From: AWTP1-18 sp036504515
Lineage (GTDB): Bacteria > Pseudomonadota > Gammaproteobacteria > Burkholderiales > Rhodocyclaceae
Length of the DNA: 64,000 nucleotides
Direction of reading: 5' to 3'
Assembly: GCA_036504515.1 (NCBI GenBank)
Contig: DASXVA010000011.1
Location: forward strand, 1 to 64,000
In this document: positions 28,501 through 35,544 of the stretch, piece after piece
Numbering within the stretch: position 1 is the stretch's first letter
Layout: each line of letters begins with the position of its first letter
Notes under the pieces: model-generated
What the model was told of the DNA's origin: nothing
Databases searched by the model: none
Seen by the model: the letters and a program-made list of their open reading frames with translations, nothing else
Program-made: the position numbers and the translations under genes

Positions 28501-28629
28501 CGTATTTAACTGGCTAACCAGTCCATAGAGCCCGCTCATCGTAATGATGGACAGAAAGAACAAGGTGGCAAATCCTTTCTCTTTTGGGGGCGGAGCATGC
28601 CTTGAACACCATGGAACTTGATAGGCCAT
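25522..28629 (-). CDS. Giant pilin-like membrane-anchored protein (1035 residues)
   Basis: I do not know a named homologue. Residues 18-45 form a basic-then-hydrophobic anchor (KGFATLFFLSIITMSGLYGL) like that of pilin-associated proteins. It is followed by AKEALLGY and RPGELPCPDT, then GRLPFKTLGLPE and GERFWYAVS, features shared with uncharacterised pilus-locus proteins of betaproteobacteria as I recall them. Residues 914-1035 form a C-terminal domain (DTCQW, NGWRDLIFYQ, AAGKELDSQ). Between them, about 315-910 is an Ala/Ser/Thr/Asn-rich, probably helical, repetitive region. It starts 6 bases after the PilP-like gene. A tip or adhesion role is inference. Confidence 0.75.
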   Translation of the reverse strand: MAYQVPWCSRHAPPPKEKGFATLFFLSIITMSGLYGLVSQLNTASNVWARNSQQNPGLAQAKEALLGYISTVQFDSSCPSGDCVRPGELPCPDTTAHNPASSSYGAERSSCASISLGRLPFKTLGLPEIATSDGERFWYAVSKPYRKGVNRTSTQLNSGTAGTISIVNTNGQVIAADVVAVVIAPGSSLQRLASTSLQSRDDAGYTVASNYLDKTASVDNAAFSDDLPTLVAGPVTDGTISTQFIVNDRLIYITRAEVMAAAERRVLAEVRQCMMRYAADAGKGAYPWPSPFALSSTDYDAQFQASLFGRIPKSQTLSAQSLTDATNQANAAVNALAAAPNDTARVTAVVALATALQPLQEVVNFVQALTNALKSAVDTAYSTANNALSSIKSYLTNSTASKRDQALVDSNSALLLIAPSLAPSPLPSPNYFDYILNQNKDSYFQASLAWQLIVKGIDVYPYQIAQLTTSSTNNALDRQIDKLQLDLNDFNAKLASFKTAVQGSASSIISATELRDSAQVLKIDMAGSLSLDCVLTTQNTSGVCASLATLSNITAKNPSVAGSPGLVTSDANISSAQTALTNAITQSIASTLAAQRSAAAASVTTSSPDNTAYRANKYFLGQTQANFNALSAIADQTASLGNTAVTFLKAASTQSRALVDTMVAVRPNLSAASLIPYLDAVLAGIQALATANMEADQSSRAQALLLALTQVDGILGKINTKSSSIATALTTLRSTNTAAVSAVQTMLDTYGNLGASTTTKSSALTAAIGAARNAQVAQINLLLAIEATNSSWATLMALSSNDGWVSWKKTANMTKVRSDFKATPNNTMTGPALRDATQAVVTLASIIQAYANYLATLSNTAQASIASAVQLTNSAVTGSSSSAINTALSAAQTAVGQTRNLDNALSQGQNASGTLPVIWPDTCQWLNHDQDSWWNHNGWRDLIFYQRTASLLSKTLSISDGPQKYSLILIAAGKELDSQVSNSGNCRRGKDQVACAYLEKGNADSSRDDTAASPITTFISEIRSGLFNDQLSHDD

Positions 28630-28634
28630 GGCGC

Positions 28635-29087
28635 TTACCGTGACTTGATACTGAGGGTTCCGTTACCAAGCCCCGTTTGTTTCTCGCCCGTGGCCCGGTT
28701 CAAGGTTTCACCTACTCTGAGCGGCGTTTCTTTTTCCCCGCTAGGCATAACGGTGGCCTGTCCCGGTGTTTGACGCCGGGAGGTAATTGCAACCCCGGAT
28801 GGGGTCTCGTTGTCATGCTGGGCCTGGCCATTGACCCAATAGGTTTTCTTACCGCTGCTACGAAGCATTACGCCGTCGATACGGAGGGTTTCACCTTCCA
28901 GAGTTTTTATCGCCTTAAGCTTGTACCGCCTTTGCTGGTCCAGGGCATTTCTTTGCTCGGGAGTGAAAAAGAGTTTGCCGAGGGGAATGTCTTGATCGCT
29001 TGATTTCGGCGCTGACCCTTTCTGCTCTTGTGCAACAACCGAAACAGAGAGGATCAGACCCGCGCAGGCAAGGAGGAAAGTTTTCAC
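28635..29087 (-). CDS. PilP/MshK-like periplasmic pilus assembly protein
   Basis: About 150 residues, starting at a GTG (29087) three bases after the TAG of the PilO-like gene. The frame is open a little further upstream, but the GTG start gives a clean signal peptide (VKTFLLACAGLILSVSVVAQ). The body is basic and Gln/Thr/Gly-rich, with LEGETLRIDGVMLRSSGKKTY, which resembles the small beta domain of GspC/PilP-type proteins. Assignment rests mainly on position in the operon. Confidence 0.65.
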   Translation of the reverse strand: MKTFLLACAGLILSVSVVAQEQKGSAPKSSDQDIPLGKLFFTPEQRNALDQQRRYKLKAIKTLEGETLRIDGVMLRSSGKKTYWVNGQAQHDNETPSGVAITSRRQTPGQATVMPSGEKETPLRVGETLNRATGEKQTGLGNGTLSIKSR

Positions 29088-29089
29088 GA

Positions 29090-29704
29090 CTATTTCTTTT
29101 CTCGGAAGGTAATCCAGTCCAACTGGCATTCCGCCTTCAGCAAGGCCGCATTGGATGCTTCTCTAGTGGCGATGGGCAGGCGATCAATGCTGCATTGCCA
29201 GGGACGAACGTAGGCTTGGGCACCCTGACGGACATCGGCAAGAAAGTTAAGCAAGTCTTCTTCATGAAGCATCTGGACTTCCAGCTTCATGGGACTTGCC
29301 ATGACATCAAACCCAGCACCATCGGATGCAACAATGGCTTTATCCAGCAGATGTTGCGGAGACAGCTCATATTGAAGTTCAACCAACTTTCTGTCCTGCT
29401 TGACCTGCCGGATTTTTTCTATCCAATCGAGACGGTGTTCTGGACCGACGAGACCTTGAGTCGCCATGGATTGGTGTTTGGCTATTTTTTCTCTAATTTC
29501 CTTTTCTTCGTCCTTGACCCGGGCCAGCTTGTTACGGACATCCAGCCTTTCAGCTTGAGCGCGCTGGAGATCGCGTTCAGCGTTCTGGCCGTACTGGTGC
29601 AAAAAAACTACGGCGGCGGTGCCGATGCCAAGGGCCGCAAAAAACAGCAGAAGGTTCCAACGGATTTTCTTGAACTCGGCAGGAGTCATCAGAGGCATAG
29701 CCAT
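29090..29704 (-). CDS. PilO/MshJ-like inner-membrane assembly protein
   Basis: The 204-residue protein has one N-terminal membrane helix (about 17-36), then a coiled coil rich in Arg/Lys/Glu (about 40-75), then a small alpha/beta domain. This is the architecture of PilO/GspM/MshJ proteins, which form the inner-membrane alignment complex with PilM/PilN-type partners. It follows the PilM-PilN fusion gene by 2 bases and is coupled to the PilP-like gene. Confidence 0.75.
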   Translation of the reverse strand: MAMPLMTPAEFKKIRWNLLLFFAALGIGTAAVVFLHQYGQNAERDLQRAQAERLDVRNKLARVKDEEKEIREKIAKHQSMATQGLVGPEHRLDWIEKIRQVKQDRKLVELQYELSPQHLLDKAIVASDGAGFDVMASPMKLEVQMLHEEDLLNFLADVRQGAQAYVRPWQCSIDRLPIATREASNAALLKAECQLDWITFREKK

Positions 29705-29706
29705 GA

Positions 29707-31299
29707 TCAGTAAACTCGCTGGACAACCCGAAGGGAGAAATTGGGGGCTTCTGCCTTTACTTCGTCGCTATCGCCATTGCTTTTGATGGTCTTTCCCGAT
29801 TCAGCATCAAAGGGCATGCGCAGCACTTTGACGTTGAGCCCCGGCATTTTCTGCAAGGCATCCTTGAACGTATCCACCGCATCAAGCATCGCCCGATGAT
29901 CATTTGCGTAAGCGAGCGGAAGCTTGAGGCTCAACTCCATAACGGCAAAGTAGTTGCCTTGCGGGGAAGGGATCGTGGTGCTACCGGGCTGAGGTGAAGA
30001 GAATTGCTGCCCAGTGCTACCTTGCTCCCGGATAGGGGTGACCTCGGGATTGTCTGAAAGAACCCAATCGATACGCTCAAGCTCTACGGCAGGAAGGTCA
30101 TCCAGGGCACGACTGATGGGGAGCAGACTGTTCTTTAGCGGGGGGGAACGAGTCTCCAATTCTGTAAAACGATCAACCACTGTACGCAAGTCCTCAACTT
30201 TGAGTGGCGTCGCTGGCAAGGTTTTGAGCATCGCCTCGTAGTAGCCATTTTCAGTGTGGATGTCGGCCTCAATCTGGGATGTTTCCTGCTGGTGTGCGTA
30301 GGTGTGCAATGCTGTTCTTGTGGCAAAAACCAGGCAGGCAGCGAGTCCCGTAATTGCCATGGCCCTCAGCCCCAAACGTAGTTGCCAGATTCGGTAGGGG
30401 CGATGTATCTCACCGGGACCGAACTGGCAGGAGGAGGGCGACTGGATAAGCAGGTGGAGTAGCAGGAGTTCACAACAGGAACTGCTCAAAGGTGTTTTAA
30501 GGCCACGCCTTTCTGCTTCCGTCTCTAGGTCGAAAAACTCAAACCGCAGGTGGTGGGTGTCCTGGCAATGCAGTCGGAAATGGTCTTGTTCGGCAGAAAG
30601 AACATAAACCAGCGTGCTCACTTGGGTACTCAGGTCAAGGAGTCGCTGACCGACAAGGTATTGATAGATTTTTTCAGACTCCCTTACGCAGGATCGGGCA
30701 ACTTCCTCCATCGACCCCACGGTAAGGGGCGTCAGTCGGGAGAAGCGGAGCCGCCCATCCTCGAAATAAGTCTGGCGCAAGCCATCCCTGCCGATGGTCA
30801 GCAGCAATTGCCTGCCCTTCCGGATGCCCAGACCCTTGTGCAGTTCGGCCACAAGGAAAGGGGCCGAGTGCAGGGCGGTCAACTGGCAATCCGTCGCCTT
30901 GATCACGGCCATCCATGGGTCGATTTGGAGGGGGCGGGTCAGGGCTGCAAAGAGTAGTTGCTCGTCCTTGCGGCCCTTTGCCTCCCGACTTAAGGACACG
31001 GTAGTTGCGTAGGGACTGCCGTAGAAGTACTGCCCCAAGCGACGGGCAATGATGGCGTTGCGGTCGCGTCCTCGTACCCCGGGAATGGTTTCGATCTGGA
31101 AGCCTTCCTCGGCCACGTCGGCCAGCAAGGTAAACAGACTCTTGCCGAATTTCTTCAGGTACTTGCCAAAGGCTTCAAGCCCCTGGTCGTCAGCCGAAAA
31201 TATTCCCTCCACGACAATATGGCCGTTTTGCCAGTGGTAGGCCGTCAAGTGCTTATCCTCAAGCAGGAGCAGGCGACGGGAAGTCGTGAGCAAAGGCAT
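29707..31299 (-). CDS. PilM-PilN-like fusion protein (MshI/GspL type)
   Basis: The 530-residue protein has an N-terminal actin-like domain (about 5-260, PilM/GspL type), one membrane helix (about 309-330), and a periplasmic coiled-coil plus ferredoxin-like domain (about 335-530), as in PilN. It therefore combines the two proteins that are separate in canonical type IV pili. The C-terminal part contains a Ser/Gln/Pro-rich linker. It lies 4 bases after the GspF-family gene. Confidence 0.78.
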   Translation of the reverse strand: MPLLTTSRRLLLLEDKHLTAYHWQNGHIVVEGIFSADDQGLEAFGKYLKKFGKSLFTLLADVAEEGFQIETIPGVRGRDRNAIIARRLGQYFYGSPYATTVSLSREAKGRKDEQLLFAALTRPLQIDPWMAVIKATDCQLTALHSAPFLVAELHKGLGIRKGRQLLLTIGRDGLRQTYFEDGRLRFSRLTPLTVGSMEEVARSCVRESEKIYQYLVGQRLLDLSTQVSTLVYVLSAEQDHFRLHCQDTHHLRFEFFDLETEAERRGLKTPLSSSCCELLLLHLLIQSPSSCQFGPGEIHRPYRIWQLRLGLRAMAITGLAACLVFATRTALHTYAHQQETSQIEADIHTENGYYEAMLKTLPATPLKVEDLRTVVDRFTELETRSPPLKNSLLPISRALDDLPAVELERIDWVLSDNPEVTPIREQGSTGQQFSSPQPGSTTIPSPQGNYFAVMELSLKLPLAYANDHRAMLDAVDTFKDALQKMPGLNVKVLRMPFDAESGKTIKSNGDSDEVKAEAPNFSLRVVQRVY

Positions 31300-31303
31300 G
31301 GAC

Positions 31304-32506
31304 TCAGATTTTTAGCTTGGAGATGGTGTCGTAGATAGGGCCAAGAACGGAAAGCATGACCCAGCCAAGAATGAGCCCGACGATGACGGTCATGACCGGC
31401 TCGATCATGGTTTGTACCCGTTCGATCGATTCCTTGACGTCGCGGTTATAAAAGTAGCTGACATTGATCAACGCTACATCAAGCGCTCCGGTACTTTCGC
31501 CAATCTTGAGCATGCGAATGATCAGGGGCGGGAATAGGCCCACCCTCTGAAAGGCAGAGGTAACACTCTGCCCCTCGGCAATGCCTCGGCTTGCATTACG
31601 CAAACCGTCCTTGATGACTGCATTGCCGACAACATCCTCAGTGGTGTGGATGGCGTCGAGAATGGAGATGCCGGAGCTATACATCATGGCGAACACAGCG
31701 GCAAAACGGGACAGAATTATTTTGCGCAGGATGTTTCCCAGGAGGGGTGCTTTCAGCTTGATGTCGTCAAACCAATAGCGGGCTGCGGAATTACTACGGA
31801 CAGCGGCGGTTAATCCTCCAACAATAAGGAGGGGAAGGATAATGACGAGGTACCAGTAATGCACCATGAAGTCCGAGGTGGCAATCAGGATCTTTGTCTG
31901 CAAAGGGATTTGCTGTCCCATGTTCTTGATGAAGCCGACCATTTTGGGGACAAGGTAGATCATCATGAAAAAGAACACGGCAACGACGATGACGCCCGTG
32001 AAGGCGGGGTACATGACCAGCTTCCCGGTATGGGCCGCCAGTTCATCCTGCCAGCGAAGGGATTCATTGAGGTTTTTCAGGACCTCGGGCAGTTTGCCGC
32101 TGTCCTCGCCGGCCCGAATCAGGCTGGTGAAAACCGCATCAAAAACCTTTGGATGTTCGGCCATAGCCTGAGAAAGGGTTTTTCCTCCCTCGATGCTTTC
32201 AATCAGGTTCGCCATGACTTCGCGAAATCGCGGTACTTCTATGCTGTCGCGAAGATCGGACAGGCTTTCGACAATGGGAACCCCGGCGCGACAGAGATGT
32301 TCCAGATGGAAACAGAAGTTGATCAGCTCCCGCCGCGGCACCGATGTAGTTCTCAGCAAACCAGACCGTGTGACTGGTTTACTGGTGATTAGATCGAGAT
32401 CCATGTGGTTAAGACGCGCTTCCAGGGCAGCCGGGTTAATGGCGTCCAACTGTCCGAGCATCATGCGCCCGCTGGCGGTCATGGCCTTGTAGGAGTAGCG
32501 CACCAT
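31304..32506 (-). CDS. mshG: GspF/PilC/MshG-family inner-membrane platform protein
   Basis: The 400-residue polytopic protein carries two GspF domains, each with an N-terminal helical bundle and membrane helices, for example near GVIVVAVFFFMMIYLV and a terminal VMTVIVGLILGWVML. It is the platform on which the ATPase drives pilin insertion. The signature FCFHLEHLCRAGVPIVESL is clear. It lies 11 bases downstream of the ATPase gene. Confidence 0.9.
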   Translation of the reverse strand: MVRYSYKAMTASGRMMLGQLDAINPAALEARLNHMDLDLITSKPVTRSGLLRTTSVPRRELINFCFHLEHLCRAGVPIVESLSDLRDSIEVPRFREVMANLIESIEGGKTLSQAMAEHPKVFDAVFTSLIRAGEDSGKLPEVLKNLNESLRWQDELAAHTGKLVMYPAFTGVIVVAVFFFMMIYLVPKMVGFIKNMGQQIPLQTKILIATSDFMVHYWYLVIILPLLIVGGLTAAVRSNSAARYWFDDIKLKAPLLGNILRKIILSRFAAVFAMMYSSGISILDAIHTTEDVVGNAVIKDGLRNASRGIAEGQSVTSAFQRVGLFPPLIIRMLKIGESTGALDVALINVSYFYNRDVKESIERVQTMIEPVMTVIVGLILGWVMLSVLGPIYDTISKLKI

Positions 32507-32517
32507 GGTTACGGGCC

Positions 32518-34233
32518 TTACATGCGATCCGTTAGGTTGATCACCCGGGCTACCTCTTCCAGGGAAGTGGTTCCATCTATTACTCGTCTCAGGCCGTCTT
32601 CGGCAAGGGGACGGAAGCCTTGGTCGACGGCAGTCTTGTGGATTTCACTAGCGGTTGCACGCCGGGCAATGAGTTCATCCAGTGCCGAGTTCAGCCGTAG
32701 CAGTTCCATGATCGCGATACGACCTTTGTACCCCTGGAAATCGCAGGCATCACAGCCAAGGGGACGATGTAAGGTGGGCGGGTGTTGCGGATCACCCCCT
32801 AGCAGTCGCACTTCATGGGATTCTGCGATATAGGCTTTCCGACATCGGGGGCAAAGCTTGCGAACCAGCCGTTGGGCAATGATGCCGATGATGTTGCCAG
32901 ACATGATGTCGGGCAGGATGCCAATGTCCAGCAGGCGCGGGATGGCCCCTATGGCTGAGTTGGTATGTAGTGTTGAGTAAACCTGATGGCCTGTCATGGC
33001 AGCGCGAAAGGCCATTTCGGCCGTTTCCTTATCGCGGACTTCGCCCACCAGAATGACGTCAGGATCCTGGCGCATCATGGAACGGATGCCGTTGGCGAAG
33101 TCCAGCTTGGCCGACTCGGCGACCGATGTTTGCCGAATCATGGTCATGGGGTATTCCACCGGGTCTTCCAGGGTCATGATATTTAGCCCTTCTTCGTTGA
33201 TGTGACTCAGCATCGAATAAAGGGTTGTCGTTTTGCCGCTGCCAGTGGGGCCGGTGACAAGAATGATGCCTTCGGGGCGGGCGATCATGAGTTGAACTTG
33301 CTCGTACTGGTGGTCATCCAGGCCCAGCTTGTCGAGAGGGACGATGCCCTTTTGCCGGTCAAGGATGCGCAGCACTATGTTTTCGCCGTGAATGGTGGGT
33401 TGCACCGCTACCCGGAAATCAACCTCACGACCGCTGATATTGAGGGATATCCGGCCATCCTGGGGCGCCCGGATTTCGGCGATGTTCATGCCGGACATCA
33501 CTTTGATGCGTACGGCCATGGCTGCCCAGTAAGATTTGTGCAGGGCGCGGATCTGTCGCAGGATGCCGTCTACCCGATAGCGGATGCGTAGGAAGCTGGC
33601 TTCTGGTTCAAAGTGAATGTCCGAGGCCTCATGCTTGACAGCATCGGTAAGTAGCGCATCCACCAGCCTCACCACGGGCTGACTGTATTCGTCCATGGTG
33701 ACCGAGAGAGAACGAAAATCGACCTCCCCTGTTTCAATTTCGTGGAGGATGCCATCGATGGAAAGTTCATGACCGTAATGTTGGTCGATGGCCCGGGAAA
33801 TTTCCTGTTCGCCAGAGAGCAGCGCATCGACATGCAGATTGTGGCTAACCAGAGCTCGCAACCGGTCCATGACAATAATATTGCTGGGATCGGTCGTGGC
33901 GATGGTGAGTTTTTGCTGTTCGGCATCGTAGCTCAAGGGCAGGATGCAATAGCGCTTGGCCAGTTCTTGAGGAACCAGTCCTAGTGCAACGGGATCAATG
34001 ATGGCATGGGAGAGATTGATCGATATCTGTCCCAGGGATTCCCCGAGGGCATCGCGAAGGGTGGCTTCTGAGATAAAACCAAGGCCGACTAGGAGCTTGC
34101 CTAGCGGGTGCTTGGTCTTCGCCTGCTCCTGCAAGGCTATGCGCAACTGATCTTCACTGATAACCCCTTGAGCCATCAGAATTTGTTCAATGGGATGGTG
34201 GTGGCTACCTTCGGCGTAGATGGCAGTATTCAT
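32518..34233 (-). CDS. mshE: GspE/PilB/MshE-family assembly ATPase
   Basis: The 571-residue ATPase powers pilin polymerisation or secretion. The N terminus carries two MshEN-like repeats (about 14-37 and 43-68), but the conserved Arg that opens the c-di-GMP-binding motif is not seen in either (HPIEQIL, HPLGKLL). The N2 domain spans about 185-300. Walker A GPTGSGKT is at 328-335, with an Asp box (LEDPVEYP) and a Walker B region. The zinc-binding tetracysteine CPRC...CDAC lies near 455-490. It sits between the TPR protein and the platform protein. Confidence 0.92.
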   Translation of the reverse strand: MNTAIYAEGSHHHPIEQILMAQGVISEDQLRIALQEQAKTKHPLGKLLVGLGFISEATLRDALGESLGQISINLSHAIIDPVALGLVPQELAKRYCILPLSYDAEQQKLTIATTDPSNIIVMDRLRALVSHNLHVDALLSGEQEISRAIDQHYGHELSIDGILHEIETGEVDFRSLSVTMDEYSQPVVRLVDALLTDAVKHEASDIHFEPEASFLRIRYRVDGILRQIRALHKSYWAAMAVRIKVMSGMNIAEIRAPQDGRISLNISGREVDFRVAVQPTIHGENIVLRILDRQKGIVPLDKLGLDDHQYEQVQLMIARPEGIILVTGPTGSGKTTTLYSMLSHINEEGLNIMTLEDPVEYPMTMIRQTSVAESAKLDFANGIRSMMRQDPDVILVGEVRDKETAEMAFRAAMTGHQVYSTLHTNSAIGAIPRLLDIGILPDIMSGNIIGIIAQRLVRKLCPRCRKAYIAESHEVRLLGGDPQHPPTLHRPLGCDACDFQGYKGRIAIMELLRLNSALDELIARRATASEIHKTAVDQGFRPLAEDGLRRVIDGTTSLEEVARVINLTDRM

Positions 34234-34257
34234 GCTGATTACGGTTGTGCCAGCAAG

Positions 34258-35544
34258 TTACGGTTGTAGTTTCAGAATGCGCTCGCTTGCCAATGTTCTG
34301 TCAAAGCTTGCAGAGCGGTGCTCGGCTGCATTCAGTGCTTGATCGTAATATTGGTACGCCAACTTGGCTTGATGTAAACGATCAAGACTAATGGCAAGAT
34401 TGAATAAGTAATCGGGGTTGCCGGGATCACCAGACATGGCCATGAAATACGCATGTTGAGCATCAGCCCAACGGTTTTGGTGGGCATAAAGATTACCCAA
34501 TGTGAAATAAAGATGCGGTGATTCCGATTGGTCAGCCAATGCTATTTTCAGCTGGCTTTCCATTTGTTCTGGATTCGAGGCGAGCTGCAGGTTTGCGAGG
34601 GAGGCTTGTGCGATGCTGTTCCGTGGATCGATCTCTAACACTCGCTGAAATAGCGGTACCGCTGAGTCGATACTATTGCTGCGGAGCAAAGTCGCGGCCA
34701 ATCCATTCAATGCGTCGACACTATTTGAATCGTTGCGGAGGGCATTTTCATAAGAAGATTTTGCCAAGGACAGGTCGCCCCTTTGGAATGCTTCATAACC
34801 ACTTTCCAGGGCAGTGTTGTGCTTGCGTCTTGACGTTGTAATTCGAATCGAGTCGTCGTTTGTTGGTACTGATGGGCGAAGTGGAGGCGCAAGTCGCTCC
34901 TTGGGGATTGCCGTCACTAAGGCAGACTTTTCAATTTTTGCCTCACGATGAGAGGCTATTGCTTCAGGCAGACTATGCTGTGGCGCTATTGCCGTTGGGC
35001 TGGTTTGAAGCGAAAAGTTGATCGCAGGAGACGGCAATGGATTTGTATTCGCACTTCCTAAGGAGGATGCCCCGATCTTCGGCAGTGGCTGTCGCCATGA
35101 GTAAGCACTGATACTGACTATGCTCATCAACGTGGACAGTCCAATTGCAATCAGAAAGTTCTTACCAACCCACTTTTCTGCCACTAGGGACTGTTTTGCC
35201 TGAAACAGATTTTGTACAGATTGCTGCTCTGTGCTTTTCCGATGAATTGGTTCACCTGCATCCATGGTTGATGATGGAGATGTGACGCACTTTCTGCCTG
35301 AATGGGGCTTGGAGAAGTCTTGCTGTGATGCAAACTGCGATGATTCTTGAGGCTGCGGCAATTCTGCCATCGGTGAAAATTCGAGCGGCTTTATTGCTGG
35401 ATGGTTTTCCTGGGACGTTTGGACAGATGAATTGGAGGGAGCATCTTCAACTTGAAATGACGGTAATAGCTCCTCCTCAGTCAAGCCGGTTGCTTTCCTC
35501 TTTGCCTCTTCAGCCTTTTTAAGAGCTTCCATGAGGAGACTCAC
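34258..35544 (-). CDS. MshN-like membrane-anchored TPR protein
   Basis: The 428-residue protein opens MSLLMEALKKAEEAKRKA, a start typical of TPR proteins in MSHA loci. It then has a disordered Gln/Ser/Pro-rich cytoplasmic region, a membrane helix (about 129-149), and a periplasmic C-terminal TPR domain (about 245-420). Translation starts at GTG 35544 overlapping the secretin stop (GTGA), so the two are coupled. Confidence 0.8.
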   Translation of the reverse strand: MSLLMEALKKAEEAKRKATGLTEEELLPSFQVEDAPSNSSVQTSQENHPAIKPLEFSPMAELPQPQESSQFASQQDFSKPHSGRKCVTSPSSTMDAGEPIHRKSTEQQSVQNLFQAKQSLVAEKWVGKNFLIAIGLSTLMSIVSISAYSWRQPLPKIGASSLGSANTNPLPSPAINFSLQTSPTAIAPQHSLPEAIASHREAKIEKSALVTAIPKERLAPPLRPSVPTNDDSIRITTSRRKHNTALESGYEAFQRGDLSLAKSSYENALRNDSNSVDALNGLAATLLRSNSIDSAVPLFQRVLEIDPRNSIAQASLANLQLASNPEQMESQLKIALADQSESPHLYFTLGNLYAHQNRWADAQHAYFMAMSGDPGNPDYLFNLAISLDRLHQAKLAYQYYDQALNAAEHRSASFDRTLASERILKLQP

